From: Anaerocolumna xylanovorans DSM 12503
GTDB lineage: Bacteria; Bacillota; Clostridia; Lachnospirales; Lachnospiraceae
DNA length: 64,000 nt
Reading direction: 5' to 3'
Assembly (NCBI RefSeq): GCF_900143645.1
Contig: NZ_FRFD01000009.1
Location: forward strand, 253,315-317,314
The notes beneath the pieces were generated by a model that saw only the letters and a program-made list of their open reading frames with translations, had not been told where the DNA came from and searched no databases. Below are positions 37,304-45,950 of this stretch, piece by piece (positions within the stretch are counted from its first letter, which is position 1; every line of letters starts with the position of its first letter). Position numbers and translations under genes: made by a program.

Positions 37304-37720
37304 TTATCGTTCAAGAAATCTTGTTCTTATAGTAGGATTAGGCTTTTCTCCTACCTGATACTCATCAACCTTCATGGCATTTCTCATTTCATTGGTCATC
37401 GTATCCGCACATTCACGGCAAAAGCGCCCATATTTTATACTGCCGCCGCACACTTCACAATTAATAAAAATAGGAGACTCATCTGATATAATCAGCCGCC
37501 CATCTTTTAAATAATTCTTTATTCTAATGACTCTAACACCTGTCTCCTTAGACACTTCCATGATTGTTGCAAGAGGATGGTCATATATATAATTCTTTAC
37601 CGCCTGGAATTCTTCTTCGTCCTCTTTTTTACAACTATCACAGATACATTTTCCTATCCCTGAATAAAAAAACATATTCCCGCATCTTAAGCAGCTCTGT
37701 AATCCGCCATTTTTCTCCAT
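37304..37720 (-). CDS. Flagellar-operon-type zinc-ribbon protein (TIGR03826/YvyF-like)
   Basis: 138 aa. Two CxxC pairs at the N-terminus (CLRCGNMF, CICDSCKK), a MerR-like helix-turn-helix middle (TIMEVSKETGVRVIRIKNYL) and CEVCGGSIKYGRFCRECA at the end. This pattern matches a small protein usually found in late flagellar operons. No flagellar gene is in view, so it is an orphan here. The start is set at ATG 37720 by homology with family members, with a modest GGGA site. Confidence 0.8.
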   Translation of the reverse strand: MEKNGGLQSCLRCGNMFFYSGIGKCICDSCKKEDEEEFQAVKNYIYDHPLATIMEVSKETGVRVIRIKNYLKDGRLIISDESPIFINCEVCGGSIKYGRFCRECADTMTNEMRNAMKVDEYQVGEKPNPTIRTRFLER

Positions 37721-37792
37721 GCGACAATTTCCCTGACCTTTCATCCGCCTTAGCGGGACAATCATGCTTTTATCTTTTGACATATTCTGCAT

Positions 37793-38066
37793 GTACTTTG
37801 TATTATATTAGCATATAAGCAATCTAATGTAAACGGTTAAACTCTAAAAAGTGGCATTTTATTTCATATTTATAGTTTAATTGATACCATATATAAAAGT
37901 TTCCAATAGGATATAGTCAAGCAAATATCACCTCATATTCCAAGCCTCCCATTACATATGCAAATATAATTAAAAATTCAAAAAATTTTATTTATTGTGA
38001 ATATTTTTTTCTCCTATTGCATTGTGTTGAATTTTGTATTATATTATTAACAAATATAAAAATATT
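37793..38066. other. AT-rich intergenic stretch
   Basis: About 270 bp with no gene. Its right end (38021-38055) resembles the region just before the large AraC gene at 39678: both carry TTTTGTATTATATT followed by a similar A/T tract, so a shared promoter-type sequence is possible. Confidence 0.4.
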
Positions 38067-38194
38067 TAGGAAAGTTCAATCTGATGCATGTCCCCTCACT
38101 TGTGTCGATTGCTTTCAATAAAGTACATTTTGTTTCCCCTCATTAATTTAAAACACCTCTTTAAGTGTAAACCACTTTTAAGAGGTGTTTTAAA
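38067..38194 (+). ncRNA. Candidate small RNA with terminator, copy 1 of a repeat pair
   Basis: GAAAG..CAATC can pair with GATTGCTTTC, enclosing a loop with TCCCCTC; a further conserved TTTGTTTCCCCT precedes a strong terminator (AAAACACCTCTT..AAGAGGTGTTTT). About 95 bp match the copy at 41763 at roughly 80-85 percent, while the terminator stems keep only the outer AAAACACC. A promoter-like stretch lies upstream. Could instead be a scar of a lost paralogous gene's 3' end. Confidence 0.45.
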
Positions 38195-38234
38195 TTCTGC
38201 GATACCATATTCCAGATATCTTCTACCTCACCTG

Positions 38235-39449
38235 TTACTTATCCTTAAGTGTCCTTTGCCACTTTATAGCCTCAAAATACAATGCCATATATCTCTCTGC
38301 CGGTACCCCGGGATAAATGGAATCTAACAATAGCTGCTCCCAATTTGCCTGTTCAAGTGCAAGAACGGTATCCAGATACCATCTAAACTGATTCTTCTTT
38401 CCAAGCAGCGCCTCTCTTACATCCATGGACAGAGGAAGTCCTATTAATGCCTTATCCATGCTGGTATTCATAAGTACATCAATGGAGGAAAACATCCCCC
38501 CGATAAAATAATCAGATTCATCCTTTATTTGCAGCTCCTTAGCCAATAAAGACAGCATCTTTCCTCTGACTATTGAGTTTTTGACCAGCTCTGCGTTATC
38601 TATACATTGTACTCCTCTTAACATCATCAGGTATATCCAACGCTTGATTTCATCGAATCCCATGAATAGAAGGCCTTGTTTAATACTTTTTATCTGATAT
38701 CTTGCTCCATAATATACCGAGTTTGACATCTTTAGGAATTTGTAAGAAAGTCCGACATCCTGCTGTATGATTTCTGCAATTTTATCATAGTCTATCGGTT
38801 CAATATTAAGAACATTCATAATACGGACCAGATTAACATTTAAAGCCCCAATATCCTTTAGATTTTCCATAACCGGCTTGCTGAAATAGTATCCTTGAAA
38901 GAGTTTAAATCCCATATTCATGGCACGCTGATGCTCTTCTCTGGTTTCCACCTTTTCCGCCAAAAATGTTATTCTTCTGCCAAACTTATCAATAATTTTC
39001 TGTATTCCGTCGCCTTTAATAGCGGGAAATTCAACCTTAATGATGTCTGCCATTTCAATGAGCGGCAAATAATCTTTCGTATACTGTTCAAGAACAAAGT
39101 CATCCAGGGCCAGGATATACCCTTTTTCCTTTAGCTTTTTACAGGCCTCTATCACCTTTTCATTTGGCTCTACCCGCTCCAATATTTCTATCACTACCTG
39201 GTCTTTTGGAAGCATATAAGCCAACTCACCCAGAATAAGATTCTGCGAGAAATTGATAAAGCCTCTTGTCTGCTCTATAAGCTCCTGAAACCCGAATACC
39301 GAAAAGGAATCATTTATCAATGTAGTTGTTGCCTGATCATCATCTGCTCCCTCAAAATAGTTATTATTACTCTGTCTGTAAAGGAGTTCATATCCATATA
39401 CCTTCATTTTACGATTGAAGATTGGTTGTCGCGCAATATATACGTCCAT
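38235..39449 (-). CDS. EAL-HDOD signalling protein (YuxH-like)
   Basis: 404 aa. N-terminal EAL-type domain (IARQPIFNRKMKVYGYELLYR), where the EAL signature itself is ELL and several metal ligands seem changed, then an HDOD domain (about 205-390). Proteins of this design usually do not cleave c-di-GMP and act in motility or signalling. GGAGGG precedes the ATG. Divergent from the AraC gene at 39678, with a shared 228-bp promoter region. Confidence 0.88.
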   Translation of the reverse strand: MDVYIARQPIFNRKMKVYGYELLYRQSNNNYFEGADDDQATTTLINDSFSVFGFQELIEQTRGFINFSQNLILGELAYMLPKDQVVIEILERVEPNEKVIEACKKLKEKGYILALDDFVLEQYTKDYLPLIEMADIIKVEFPAIKGDGIQKIIDKFGRRITFLAEKVETREEHQRAMNMGFKLFQGYYFSKPVMENLKDIGALNVNLVRIMNVLNIEPIDYDKIAEIIQQDVGLSYKFLKMSNSVYYGARYQIKSIKQGLLFMGFDEIKRWIYLMMLRGVQCIDNAELVKNSIVRGKMLSLLAKELQIKDESDYFIGGMFSSIDVLMNTSMDKALIGLPLSMDVREALLGKKNQFRWYLDTVLALEQANWEQLLLDSIYPGVPAERYMALYFEAIKWQRTLKDK

Positions 39450-39677
39450 AAACCCTCCTATTGTAATTTAATATTTTTTATTTCAAGTAACTGGTCAGAA
39501 CATCCATATCCTTCCATGAAAACCTTTTTTAATCATGTTGTTATAATAATTATATACCAATATAAGATTGTTGTGGATAAAAAATTGTGAAATTAGAAAA
39601 AATAGCAGGAAAATTTTATAACTATGTTGATTCTTGTAATATTTTGTATTATATTTTTACCAAAAGGAGGAATTAAT

Positions 39678-41789
39678 TTGCAGGAAGCCAGTATTTATAT
39701 AAAACGGATTATGGATACCTTCTATAAGGTTACAGAAACCGGTTCTTACTTTTATGACCCCCGGTTGAATTTGATTTCATCTCATCCTGAACCTCTTTCC
39801 CTGTACGAGTTTTCCTGCTTAGGGCTTAACAAGTTATTGTCTTTCCTTGCTGAAACTTTTTCAGATGTTGTCCACGACAATAAATATTTTGCTTTTTTCT
39901 TACACAATAATATTATTTGCCATGTAGTATTCTTAATACGAGACAATAAATATCTTGGTGCTATAGTCACAGAACCTATACTGGTTAACCAAGTATCGGA
40001 AATCGACCTTAATGCTTTTGTGTCCTGCGCTCATGTTCCTAATCAGAACAAAGAAAACATTCATAAAATTTTGTCAAAAAAGAAAAGTTTTGCTTATGAT
40101 AAAGTTATGTCTTATGGAACTGTCCTATATTCCATTTGCTCGATATTCTTCAAAGAAAATACAGCTCTTCAAATATTAAAAAGCTATCCTGATACAGCAA
40201 GCAGCACTATAAAACCACCGTCCGCTGCCACCCACCTTTTGAATATAAAGGGACTGGAACGGCATATTCCTTCCTCTACCTATCTTAGCATTAAAAGTGC
40301 CATAAAGGAAGGAGACACCAAGAAAATCACTTATATCTTAAATCAGCAAAGTGCAGCTGATACCCCAATGTATCAATTGCATAAAACAGATCATATCAGA
40401 AGCATTAAAAACAATTTTATTAAGCTGTGTTCCATGGCCTCCTATATTGCTGTGGATGCGGGTGCACCATATATTCAAACCCTGGATATGGCTGATGACA
40501 TGATTCTTAGGATGGAATCTGCCGAAAATATAACAGACCTTTTTGAAATGATGAAAAATGTCCTGGTTGAATTTGCAAAAGCAGTTTCTGACAGCAAAAA
40601 AAGCATCTACTCCCAGCCTGTAAGAAAAATATTGGATTACCTTTATAATCATTACAGCGAAAAAATAACATTAAAGGATTTATCCAACATAACCAGGCTA
40701 AGCACTTATTACATATCAAACCTGATAAAATCGGAAACCGGCCTTTCCCTTAACGATAACATAAATAAGATTCGAATTGAACAAAGCCAGAAAATACTTC
40801 TGGAAAAAAGCATTAATATCTTAGAGGTCGCACAAAATGTAGGCTTTCATTATCAGAATCATTTTGCTGCTGTATTTAAAAAATACACCGGATTCACGCC
40901 TTCTGATTACCGAAACGTACATGGTATAAATCATTCCGGTACACAAGCACAGGTTCAAACAACAAACAATACTCTTATTTCCATGGCACTCCAGCAAATC
41001 AGGTCAAGACTTACCCACTTTGAGGGATTTTATGATGCCGCCCGGGTCGTTGACCCCGTTGAACATACATCCTGGCTTATATTCGGAAATGACATGCCCA
41101 ATACCAAATTAATCTGCTATAGTTTCTGGACCAGAAATGAAGCCTGTCAGAATTGTATTTCCATGCGTGCTTATATGCAAAATGATACTTTTTTTAAATT
41201 AGAACACAAAAACGAGCAGACCTACCTGGTTCTTGCTTTCCCTGAATATATCGGAAAAGCAGTTTATATTACAGAAATCCTAAAAGACATCTCTAATCAG
41301 TCTGTCATCAATATCGACCAGAGCTTTTCTGTTAACAACACAGACAGATTCAAAGATGCTAACACCGGGTTTTATACCAGATACTATATTGATAAGCAGC
41401 TGCCTCTGGAAATCCAAACAGCCAAGGCTGATAATATGCCCCTGACATTAATCGCCGCTGCTTTTACCTTGCCGGAACAATATACTGATACACATGAGTT
41501 CCCAGCTTTTCTGATAGATTCCATCCAGTCCTTCCTGCCTTCTCCAAACGACTGGATTGGTCATTATGCCGGTAATATGCTTCTATTCGTACTGCATGCA
41601 GAAGAACACCAGGGAGAGTTATCCCGTAATTTGGAGAGCAGCTTTACCGATAAGCTGAATTCACTTGGATATACTGATATTTTTATCCATATTGCAGAAC
41701 AAAGCCTTAACCTGGAAATTCTTGAGGTTGGCGAATTTCTTTATTTGTTATTTGCTAAATTATATGGGAAAGCACAATCTGATACATGA
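39678..41789 (+). CDS. AraC-type regulator with PAS-like sensor parts and a degenerate GGDEF-like C-terminus
   Basis: 703 aa. An N-terminal sensor region of about 300 residues, an AraC helix-turn-helix pair at about 315-415 (RLSTYYISNLIKSETGLS, then GFHYQNHFAAVFKKYTGFTP), a segment with CQNCISMRAYMQNDTF near 490 that is seen in clostridial diguanylate cyclases, and a C-terminal domain with TGFYTRYYID and HYAGNMLLFVL, which look like worn GGDEF motifs (TGLxNRR and the GGDEF strand). Start is TTG 39678 with AAAGGAGG seven bases before. Its stop lies within the repeat copy at 41763. Confidence 0.8.
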   Translation: MQEASIYIKRIMDTFYKVTETGSYFYDPRLNLISSHPEPLSLYEFSCLGLNKLLSFLAETFSDVVHDNKYFAFFLHNNIICHVVFLIRDNKYLGAIVTEPILVNQVSEIDLNAFVSCAHVPNQNKENIHKILSKKKSFAYDKVMSYGTVLYSICSIFFKENTALQILKSYPDTASSTIKPPSAATHLLNIKGLERHIPSSTYLSIKSAIKEGDTKKITYILNQQSAADTPMYQLHKTDHIRSIKNNFIKLCSMASYIAVDAGAPYIQTLDMADDMILRMESAENITDLFEMMKNVLVEFAKAVSDSKKSIYSQPVRKILDYLYNHYSEKITLKDLSNITRLSTYYISNLIKSETGLSLNDNINKIRIEQSQKILLEKSINILEVAQNVGFHYQNHFAAVFKKYTGFTPSDYRNVHGINHSGTQAQVQTTNNTLISMALQQIRSRLTHFEGFYDAARVVDPVEHTSWLIFGNDMPNTKLICYSFWTRNEACQNCISMRAYMQNDTFFKLEHKNEQTYLVLAFPEYIGKAVYITEILKDISNQSVINIDQSFSVNNTDRFKDANTGFYTRYYIDKQLPLEIQTAKADNMPLTLIAAAFTLPEQYTDTHEFPAFLIDSIQSFLPSPNDWIGHYAGNMLLFVLHAEEHQGELSRNLESSFTDKLNSLGYTDIFIHIAEQSLNLEILEVGEFLYLLFAKLYGKAQSDT

Positions 41790-41906
41790 CCCCCCTCGTC
41801 TGTATCGATTGCTTTCAATAGATATTTTGTTTCCCCTAATATTTTAAAACACCTCCTGAAATGCGTCTCATCCGTTATTACAGACGCAGCAGGGGGTGTT
41901 TTAAAG
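41763..41906 (+). ncRNA. Candidate 3'-UTR RNA with terminator, copy 2 of a repeat pair
   Basis: Starts inside the last codons of the AraC gene (GGGAAAGCACAATCTGATAC) and runs through GATTGCTTTCAATA and TTTGTTTCCCCT to a compound terminator, AAAACACCTCCTG..CAGGGGGTGTTTT with an inner TGCGTCT/AGACGCA stem. Homologous to 38067-38194 except for the terminator interior. Confidence 0.45.
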
Positions 41907-42269
41907 TATGCATTGCATTTTTTAATTTCTTATTTGGGCAGTTTCGTGTAGATTGCAAGCAATTTACTGGCAAACTTGCGAAATGCATGGGGCTTAATAT
42001 GCCGAAAATCTTTCGTTTGTACTGGCAAAATCAAACACTGTATTATATAATTATACTGTGCTTTAAGCAAATCAGTCTGACCCTGAACTTACAGGGCAGT
42101 ATAAAGGGGTGAACACCTTATGTGGAAAATGCGAGATAACTACTCGGTGCAGTTTAAGGCTTATTCATAAGCCGTCTGGCAGCATATTGCATCGAGGAAA
42201 ATTATATAGTGAAATGTTATCAGAACTGCACCGGTTTCCTTATAAATAAATTACAAGGAGAAGTGCATT
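41907..42269. promoter_or_regulatory. Leader region of the methyltransferase gene, with a long inverted repeat
   Basis: 363 bp without a gene. Ten-base perfect arms CGGTGCAGTT (42145-42154) and AACTGCACCG (42224-42233) enclose a hairpin GGCTTA-TTCA-TAAGCC (42158-42173). The structure ends about 36 bp before the methyltransferase start and may act in the mRNA leader or as a repeat element. Confidence 0.5.
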
Positions 42270-43025
42270 ATGAATGATTTAGAATTAATGGAGTATTTAT
42301 TAAAAGAAGAACAACACGCCTTTCAGGGATGGGATTTTACCTATCTTGACAGCAGATGGGAAAGTGAAATGCTTTCCTGGGATTACACATCTATTATAAA
42401 TAAATATAGGAAACCTACGGACATTCTTCTCGATATGGGAACGGGCGGCGGTGAGTTTATCCTATACTTAGGCCATCCATATCCTTTGATTTCTGTTACA
42501 GAAGGCTATCAGCCCAATCTGCGCTTATGCAGGGAACGCTTAGAGCCTTTGGGTATAACGGTAAGATACGTAGGTGAGAATGACAAATTAGATTATCCGG
42601 ACGAGCAGTTTGATTTAGTGATTAACAGGCACGAATCCTTTGATGCCTCTGAAGTTTACCGGGTACTTAAGCCTGGCGGGTATTTTATAACGCAGCAGGT
42701 GGGCGGGCAAAACGACAGAGAGCTGGTTGAAAAATTGCTTGGACAGATTCCTCTGCCATTTCCTCACCATGATTTACAGCATAATGTCGAGCTGTTACAG
42801 GGCCACTGCTTTACAGTTCTTGAGCAAATGGAAGAAATGCCGCTGATGAAATTATTTGACCTTGGTGCCGTAGTTTATTTTGCTAAGCAAATAGTATGGG
42901 AATTTCCAGATTTCTCTGCCCGCAAATATTTTGATCAAATAAAAGCCTTAGAAAAAGAAAGAAAGCAGAAAGGCTATATATCCAACAGAGAACACAGATT
43001 TTTAATTGTTGCACGAAAGAATTAA
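42270..43025 (+). CDS. Class I SAM-dependent methyltransferase
   Basis: 251 aa. SAM motif LLDMGTGGGEFIL and post-motif LDYPDEQFDLVINRHESFD; YRVLKPGGYFITQQ is the usual fifth strand. Overall it resembles clostridial small-molecule methyltransferases (UbiE/RlmA-like). AAGGAG site, long structured leader. Acceptor unknown. Confidence 0.88.
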   Translation: MNDLELMEYLLKEEQHAFQGWDFTYLDSRWESEMLSWDYTSIINKYRKPTDILLDMGTGGGEFILYLGHPYPLISVTEGYQPNLRLCRERLEPLGITVRYVGENDKLDYPDEQFDLVINRHESFDASEVYRVLKPGGYFITQQVGGQNDRELVEKLLGQIPLPFPHHDLQHNVELLQGHCFTVLEQMEEMPLMKLFDLGAVVYFAKQIVWEFPDFSARKYFDQIKALEKERKQKGYISNREHRFLIVARKN

Positions 43026-43030
43026 TTTCC

Positions 43031-43135
43031 AGGTAACATCTCCTATTTAATGCGGGGTAAACTCTTCCCTGTAAGTTTAGCACAGCTTATTTCTCCATGT
43101 CTAACTTACAGGGAGCGCTCCCCTGCATTGTACCT
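43031..43135. repeat. 105-bp near-perfect palindrome
   Basis: Nested arms: AGGTA..TACCT outside, AATGCGGGG..CCCCTGCATT next, CCCTGTAAGTT..AACTTACAGGG inside, with a short central loop. It lies between two convergent genes. It may be a composite terminator or a small non-autonomous repeat; only this copy is in the window. Confidence 0.6.
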
Positions 43136-43150
43136 GTGCTGATATTTATC

Positions 43151-43582
43151 TCACATTTCCTTCTCGTATTTGGATCGATAATAAATACTGTATCCAATGA
43201 CAAATAAATAAGCAATGACCAGCAGTAAAACGGCAGTTATATCTATCTGCATTAATGCAAATGAAAGCATTAATGCCCCAAAAACAAATATCATCATGTC
43301 ATAAGCTTTGGCTTTCGCCCGGTTTCCAATTGCAATATTACGTTCATCCGTCTTCTCAATTTCAATTTGCTTTGCAGCGTCAGGATTATTCTTTAATGCT
43401 CTGAAGTTTATGATATTTCCCATACCATGGCCGAATCCCCCGCATCCAATGCCGATAAAAATATATGGCAGAGCGCGCATAACCCCCTGAGGATCGGATA
43501 AAGTCTTTATCCAGAATAGCCCTGCTCCAAGCAATAATAAGCCTGCTCCGGATATATAATAATTGATTCTATGATTTTTCAT
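43151..43582 (-). CDS. Small membrane protein (DUF2178-like)
   Basis: 143 aa with four predicted membrane helices (GAGLLLLGAGLFWI; ALPYIFIGIGCGGFG; MMIFVFGALMLSFALM; VLLLVIAYLFVIGYS) and a charged cytoplasmic loop (EIEKTDERNIAI). The ERN motif between helices two and three is common in this family. The start overlaps the stop of the XRE gene (ATGA), so the two are coupled. Confidence 0.8.
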   Translation of the reverse strand: MKNHRINYYISGAGLLLLGAGLFWIKTLSDPQGVMRALPYIFIGIGCGGFGHGMGNIINFRALKNNPDAAKQIEIEKTDERNIAIGNRAKAKAYDMMIFVFGALMLSFALMQIDITAVLLLVIAYLFVIGYSIYYRSKYEKEM

Positions 43583-43782
43583 TGTATCTCCTCCTCATAG
43601 ATAAAAATTTCTTCAATACTCATGTTAAAGTAACGGGCAATTTTAAATGCTAAGATAATGGATGGATTATACCTGCCGTTTTCAAGAGAGCCGATTGTTT
43701 GTCTCGACACTTCAAGCACTGCTGCTAAATCTTCCTGCTTAATTCCTTTGCTTTTCCGTATTTCTTCAAGACGATTTTTCAA
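43579..43782 (-). CDS. XRE-family transcription regulator
   Basis: 67 aa, a lone Cro/CI helix-turn-helix: KNRLEEIRKSKGIKQEDLAA (first part) then VSRQTIGSLENGRYNPSI and the usual FNMSIEEIF. Start TTG 43782 with AAGGAGG six bases upstream; longer readings have no site. Typical small regulator encoded before a membrane protein in Firmicutes; probably autoregulatory. Confidence 0.9.
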   Translation of the reverse strand: MKNRLEEIRKSKGIKQEDLAAVLEVSRQTIGSLENGRYNPSIILAFKIARYFNMSIEEIFIYEEEIQ

Positions 43783-43886
43783 GAGGAGCCTCCTTTCTAT
43801 GTAAAGTTCACTTTCCATAAGAGTACTATAATACTTTCCTTTCCAAATGTCAAGTATGCTTTCCATAGAGGTTTTGTTTTATACAA

Positions 43887-44675
43887 TTACTGCTTTCTGC
43901 AAATCAGCATTGCATGGTTCGCTAAACCGGTGCAATATTCACTGGCTACAATCAAATCCGAAAGATGAAACCATACTTTTCGCTGTTCCTCACTTAAATT
44001 TGCTATTACATCATCTGAAAGCAGAAAGTCCAGTCCTGCCAAGCGTTCATAAGTAAGTCCTGCCTTCATAGACTCTGCAATCATTTCCTCCGGCATTGTA
44101 TAGAAGAAAATATCCGGATTTATATCATCAATGCCCTGAGTCAGTACATAATCATCAATCTTAGATGTTAATATTTTGTCCCATCCGAATACAGGTGCAA
44201 ATTTCGCAATAACTCCCGCCTTATTGATAAATGCAATTGCTACAGTACCACCCGGTTTGCAGATTCTCTCACATTCTGCCATACATTTTGAACGGCCTTC
44301 CGGGTTCAAATGGTACATGGGACCAAGGCACAATACAACATCAAAACTGTTATCTTCTATGCTGCATAAATCAGTTGCATCTCCAACCTCTGCTTTTACA
44401 TTATCGTACCCCTTTTCTTTTATCAGTTCTTTAAATACCTGAATATTTGCAGGAGATAAATCAACGCCTGTATATTCCTGGCAAGAAGCCGCAAAATACA
44501 TTCCGTAGTATCCTCCGCCGCATCCAATTTCAAGAACCCGCTTGTCTCTTGCTATATATCCTTTCAGTATTTTCTTGGTATTTATAAACTCCATCCCATA
44601 CGTTCCAGCTTCTGCTGCACGGTTAATTTCATTTCCTGATGCATATGCGTTGATTATTTTTTCTTTATTTTCCAC
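43887..44675 (-). CDS. Class I SAM-dependent methyltransferase
   Basis: 262 aa. Motifs VLEIGCGGGYYGMYFA, DATDLCSIEDNSFDVVLCLG and CKPGGTVAIAFI. Belongs to the UbiE/ArsM-like group found widely in gut Clostridia. Start GTG 44675, GGAGG nine bases before; the earlier ATG overlaps no site. Acceptor unknown. Confidence 0.88.
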   Translation of the reverse strand: MENKEKIINAYASGNEINRAAEAGTYGMEFINTKKILKGYIARDKRVLEIGCGGGYYGMYFAASCQEYTGVDLSPANIQVFKELIKEKGYDNVKAEVGDATDLCSIEDNSFDVVLCLGPMYHLNPEGRSKCMAECERICKPGGTVAIAFINKAGVIAKFAPVFGWDKILTSKIDDYVLTQGIDDINPDIFFYTMPEEMIAESMKAGLTYERLAGLDFLLSDDVIANLSEEQRKVWFHLSDLIVASEYCTGLANHAMLICRKQ

Positions 44676-44744
44676 AGGCCTCTTCCTCCAATACTTTATC
44701 TGCAACTTTAAAAATAGATTTTTTCAATGATAACACCTGCTGAT

Positions 44745-45371
44745 TTACTCTTTTGCTTTTGCTGCCTTAACAAAATGGCAGATTTCTTTTTGATAGAAAA
44801 TAACAGGAATTAGAAACAGAATTCCAATTAGGCCGAAAATGATTACCTCTTTTGAAAAAGTCTGGTTACTGATATATTGCCAAAGAGATAATGCAACGAA
44901 CAGTATTACACTCGTCAACCATGCATTTCTTATTGGTTTATAATAAGCAGCGATATCTGTATTTGTTGTATGCAATTCAAAGGGACGCCCGTCATTTTTC
45001 TTTTTAACAATAAACAATTCTTTATTATAGCTTCCGGGATTGGCAGAAATTTGTCCAGTACCGCTCCCATAAGGTCTCCAAACCATCTTGTATCTGGAAA
45101 AATTCAGATTTATATTTTTATAAAACACGGTATAGCCCATTTCTTCAAGGAAATCACGGTATTCTCTTTCTTTTTTATAAGATTGATTTGCAACAAACTC
45201 CACAGAATATTGATATTGATCCGGTTGACATTCCTCAAATTCATAAGAAATCTTACTTGTTTTAACCAGATGATATCCTTTATGTGCCATTTCATTTAAC
45301 CATCTTTCCTGTGTACTTAACCGTCCGCCAAAAAAGCGGTAATATTTTTTCATTTTTATATTTTCTTTCAA
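44745..45371 (-). CDS. DUF2812-domain membrane protein
   Basis: 208 aa. N-terminal DUF2812 region (MKKYYRFFGGRLSTQERWLN, then EMGYTVFYKNINLNFSRY-type strand) and two C-terminal membrane helices. These proteins are usually encoded next to PadR regulators, as here; the start TTG overlaps the PadR stop by four bases. Function unknown, probably a regulated membrane partner. Confidence 0.87.
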   Translation of the reverse strand: MKENIKMKKYYRFFGGRLSTQERWLNEMAHKGYHLVKTSKISYEFEECQPDQYQYSVEFVANQSYKKEREYRDFLEEMGYTVFYKNINLNFSRYKMVWRPYGSGTGQISANPGSYNKELFIVKKKNDGRPFELHTTNTDIAAYYKPIRNAWLTSVILFVALSLWQYISNQTFSKEVIIFGLIGILFLIPVIFYQKEICHFVKAAKAKE

Positions 45372-45691
45372 CCTTTACCCCCAATAATTCTTGAAGCTGT
45401 TACAGTTAAGCTTTTTAATCTTATCAATTCAGCTTCTGCGATTTTTTTTCCTGTTTCAGTTATCAGATACTCTTTTTTGCGCCCGGTCCCAGCATCGGCA
45501 TGGCAGATCCATCCTTTTTCCAGCAGAACATTTAGCGCACCATACAAAGAACCAGCTCCTATATTCAAGCGCCCCTGGGTCTCTTTCTCCACGAACTGCA
45601 TTATGCCATACCCATGTCTTGCTTCATATAAGGCCAGCAAAATGAAGAATGTAACTTCTGTCAGAGCCCCTCCTTTTGTATTATCTCTCAC
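45368..45691 (-). CDS. PadR-family transcription regulator
   Basis: 107 aa, winged helix with ALYEARHGYGIMQFV, GAGSLYGALNVLLEKGWI and a short C-terminal helix. Start GTG 45691, AAGGAGA upstream. Controls the DUF2812 gene and itself; an inverted repeat at 45716-45772 is the probable operator. Confidence 0.93.
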   Translation of the reverse strand: MRDNTKGGALTEVTFFILLALYEARHGYGIMQFVEKETQGRLNIGAGSLYGALNVLLEKGWICHADAGTGRKKEYLITETGKKIAEAELIRLKSLTVTASRIIGGKG

Positions 45692-45715
45692 GCACTCTCT
45701 CCTTCTACTATTACG

Positions 45716-45772
45716 TTTACTGTAATAAATATATCACTAACCGTAATATAATTCAAGTTTATTACAGGTAAA
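45716..45772. promoter_or_regulatory. Inverted repeat upstream of padR (operator)
   Basis: TTTAC-TGTAATAAA and TTTATTACAGGTAAA face each other across about 28 bases, starting 25 bp before the GTG. Confidence 0.55.
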
Positions 45773-45853
45773 ATATTTTAAACTCAAAGATATCTATTTA
45801 TATCTTTATGATATATAAGTCATAAAATGATGCTCTCATTCTTAATTGAGAAC

Positions 45854-45892
45854 AAAAACCTGCCAGCTATTTTTCATAGCTGGCAGGTTTTT
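45854..45892. terminator. Strong terminator
   Basis: AAAAACCTGCCAGCTAT-TTTTC-ATAGCTGGCAGGTTTTT, perfect 17-base arms. It lies 59 bp beyond the stop of the gene at 45951 on the minus strand. Confidence 0.88.
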
Positions 45893-45950
45893 AAAAGGTA
45901 TCTTTGTGCCGGCACCGCTAATCCTCAAAACAGCTCCGGCTTATATGAAT

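Noticed and set aside
38067..38194. c-di-GMP riboswitch (suggested by the neighbouring EAL and GGDEF-like genes)
   Set aside because: I could not find the GEMM-I or GEMM-II core sequences, and the element lies behind the genes, not before them.
43151..43782. Toxin-antitoxin pair (small XRE protein with coupled partner)
   Set aside because: The partner is a four-helix membrane protein of a common non-toxic pattern; nothing resembles a toxin active site.
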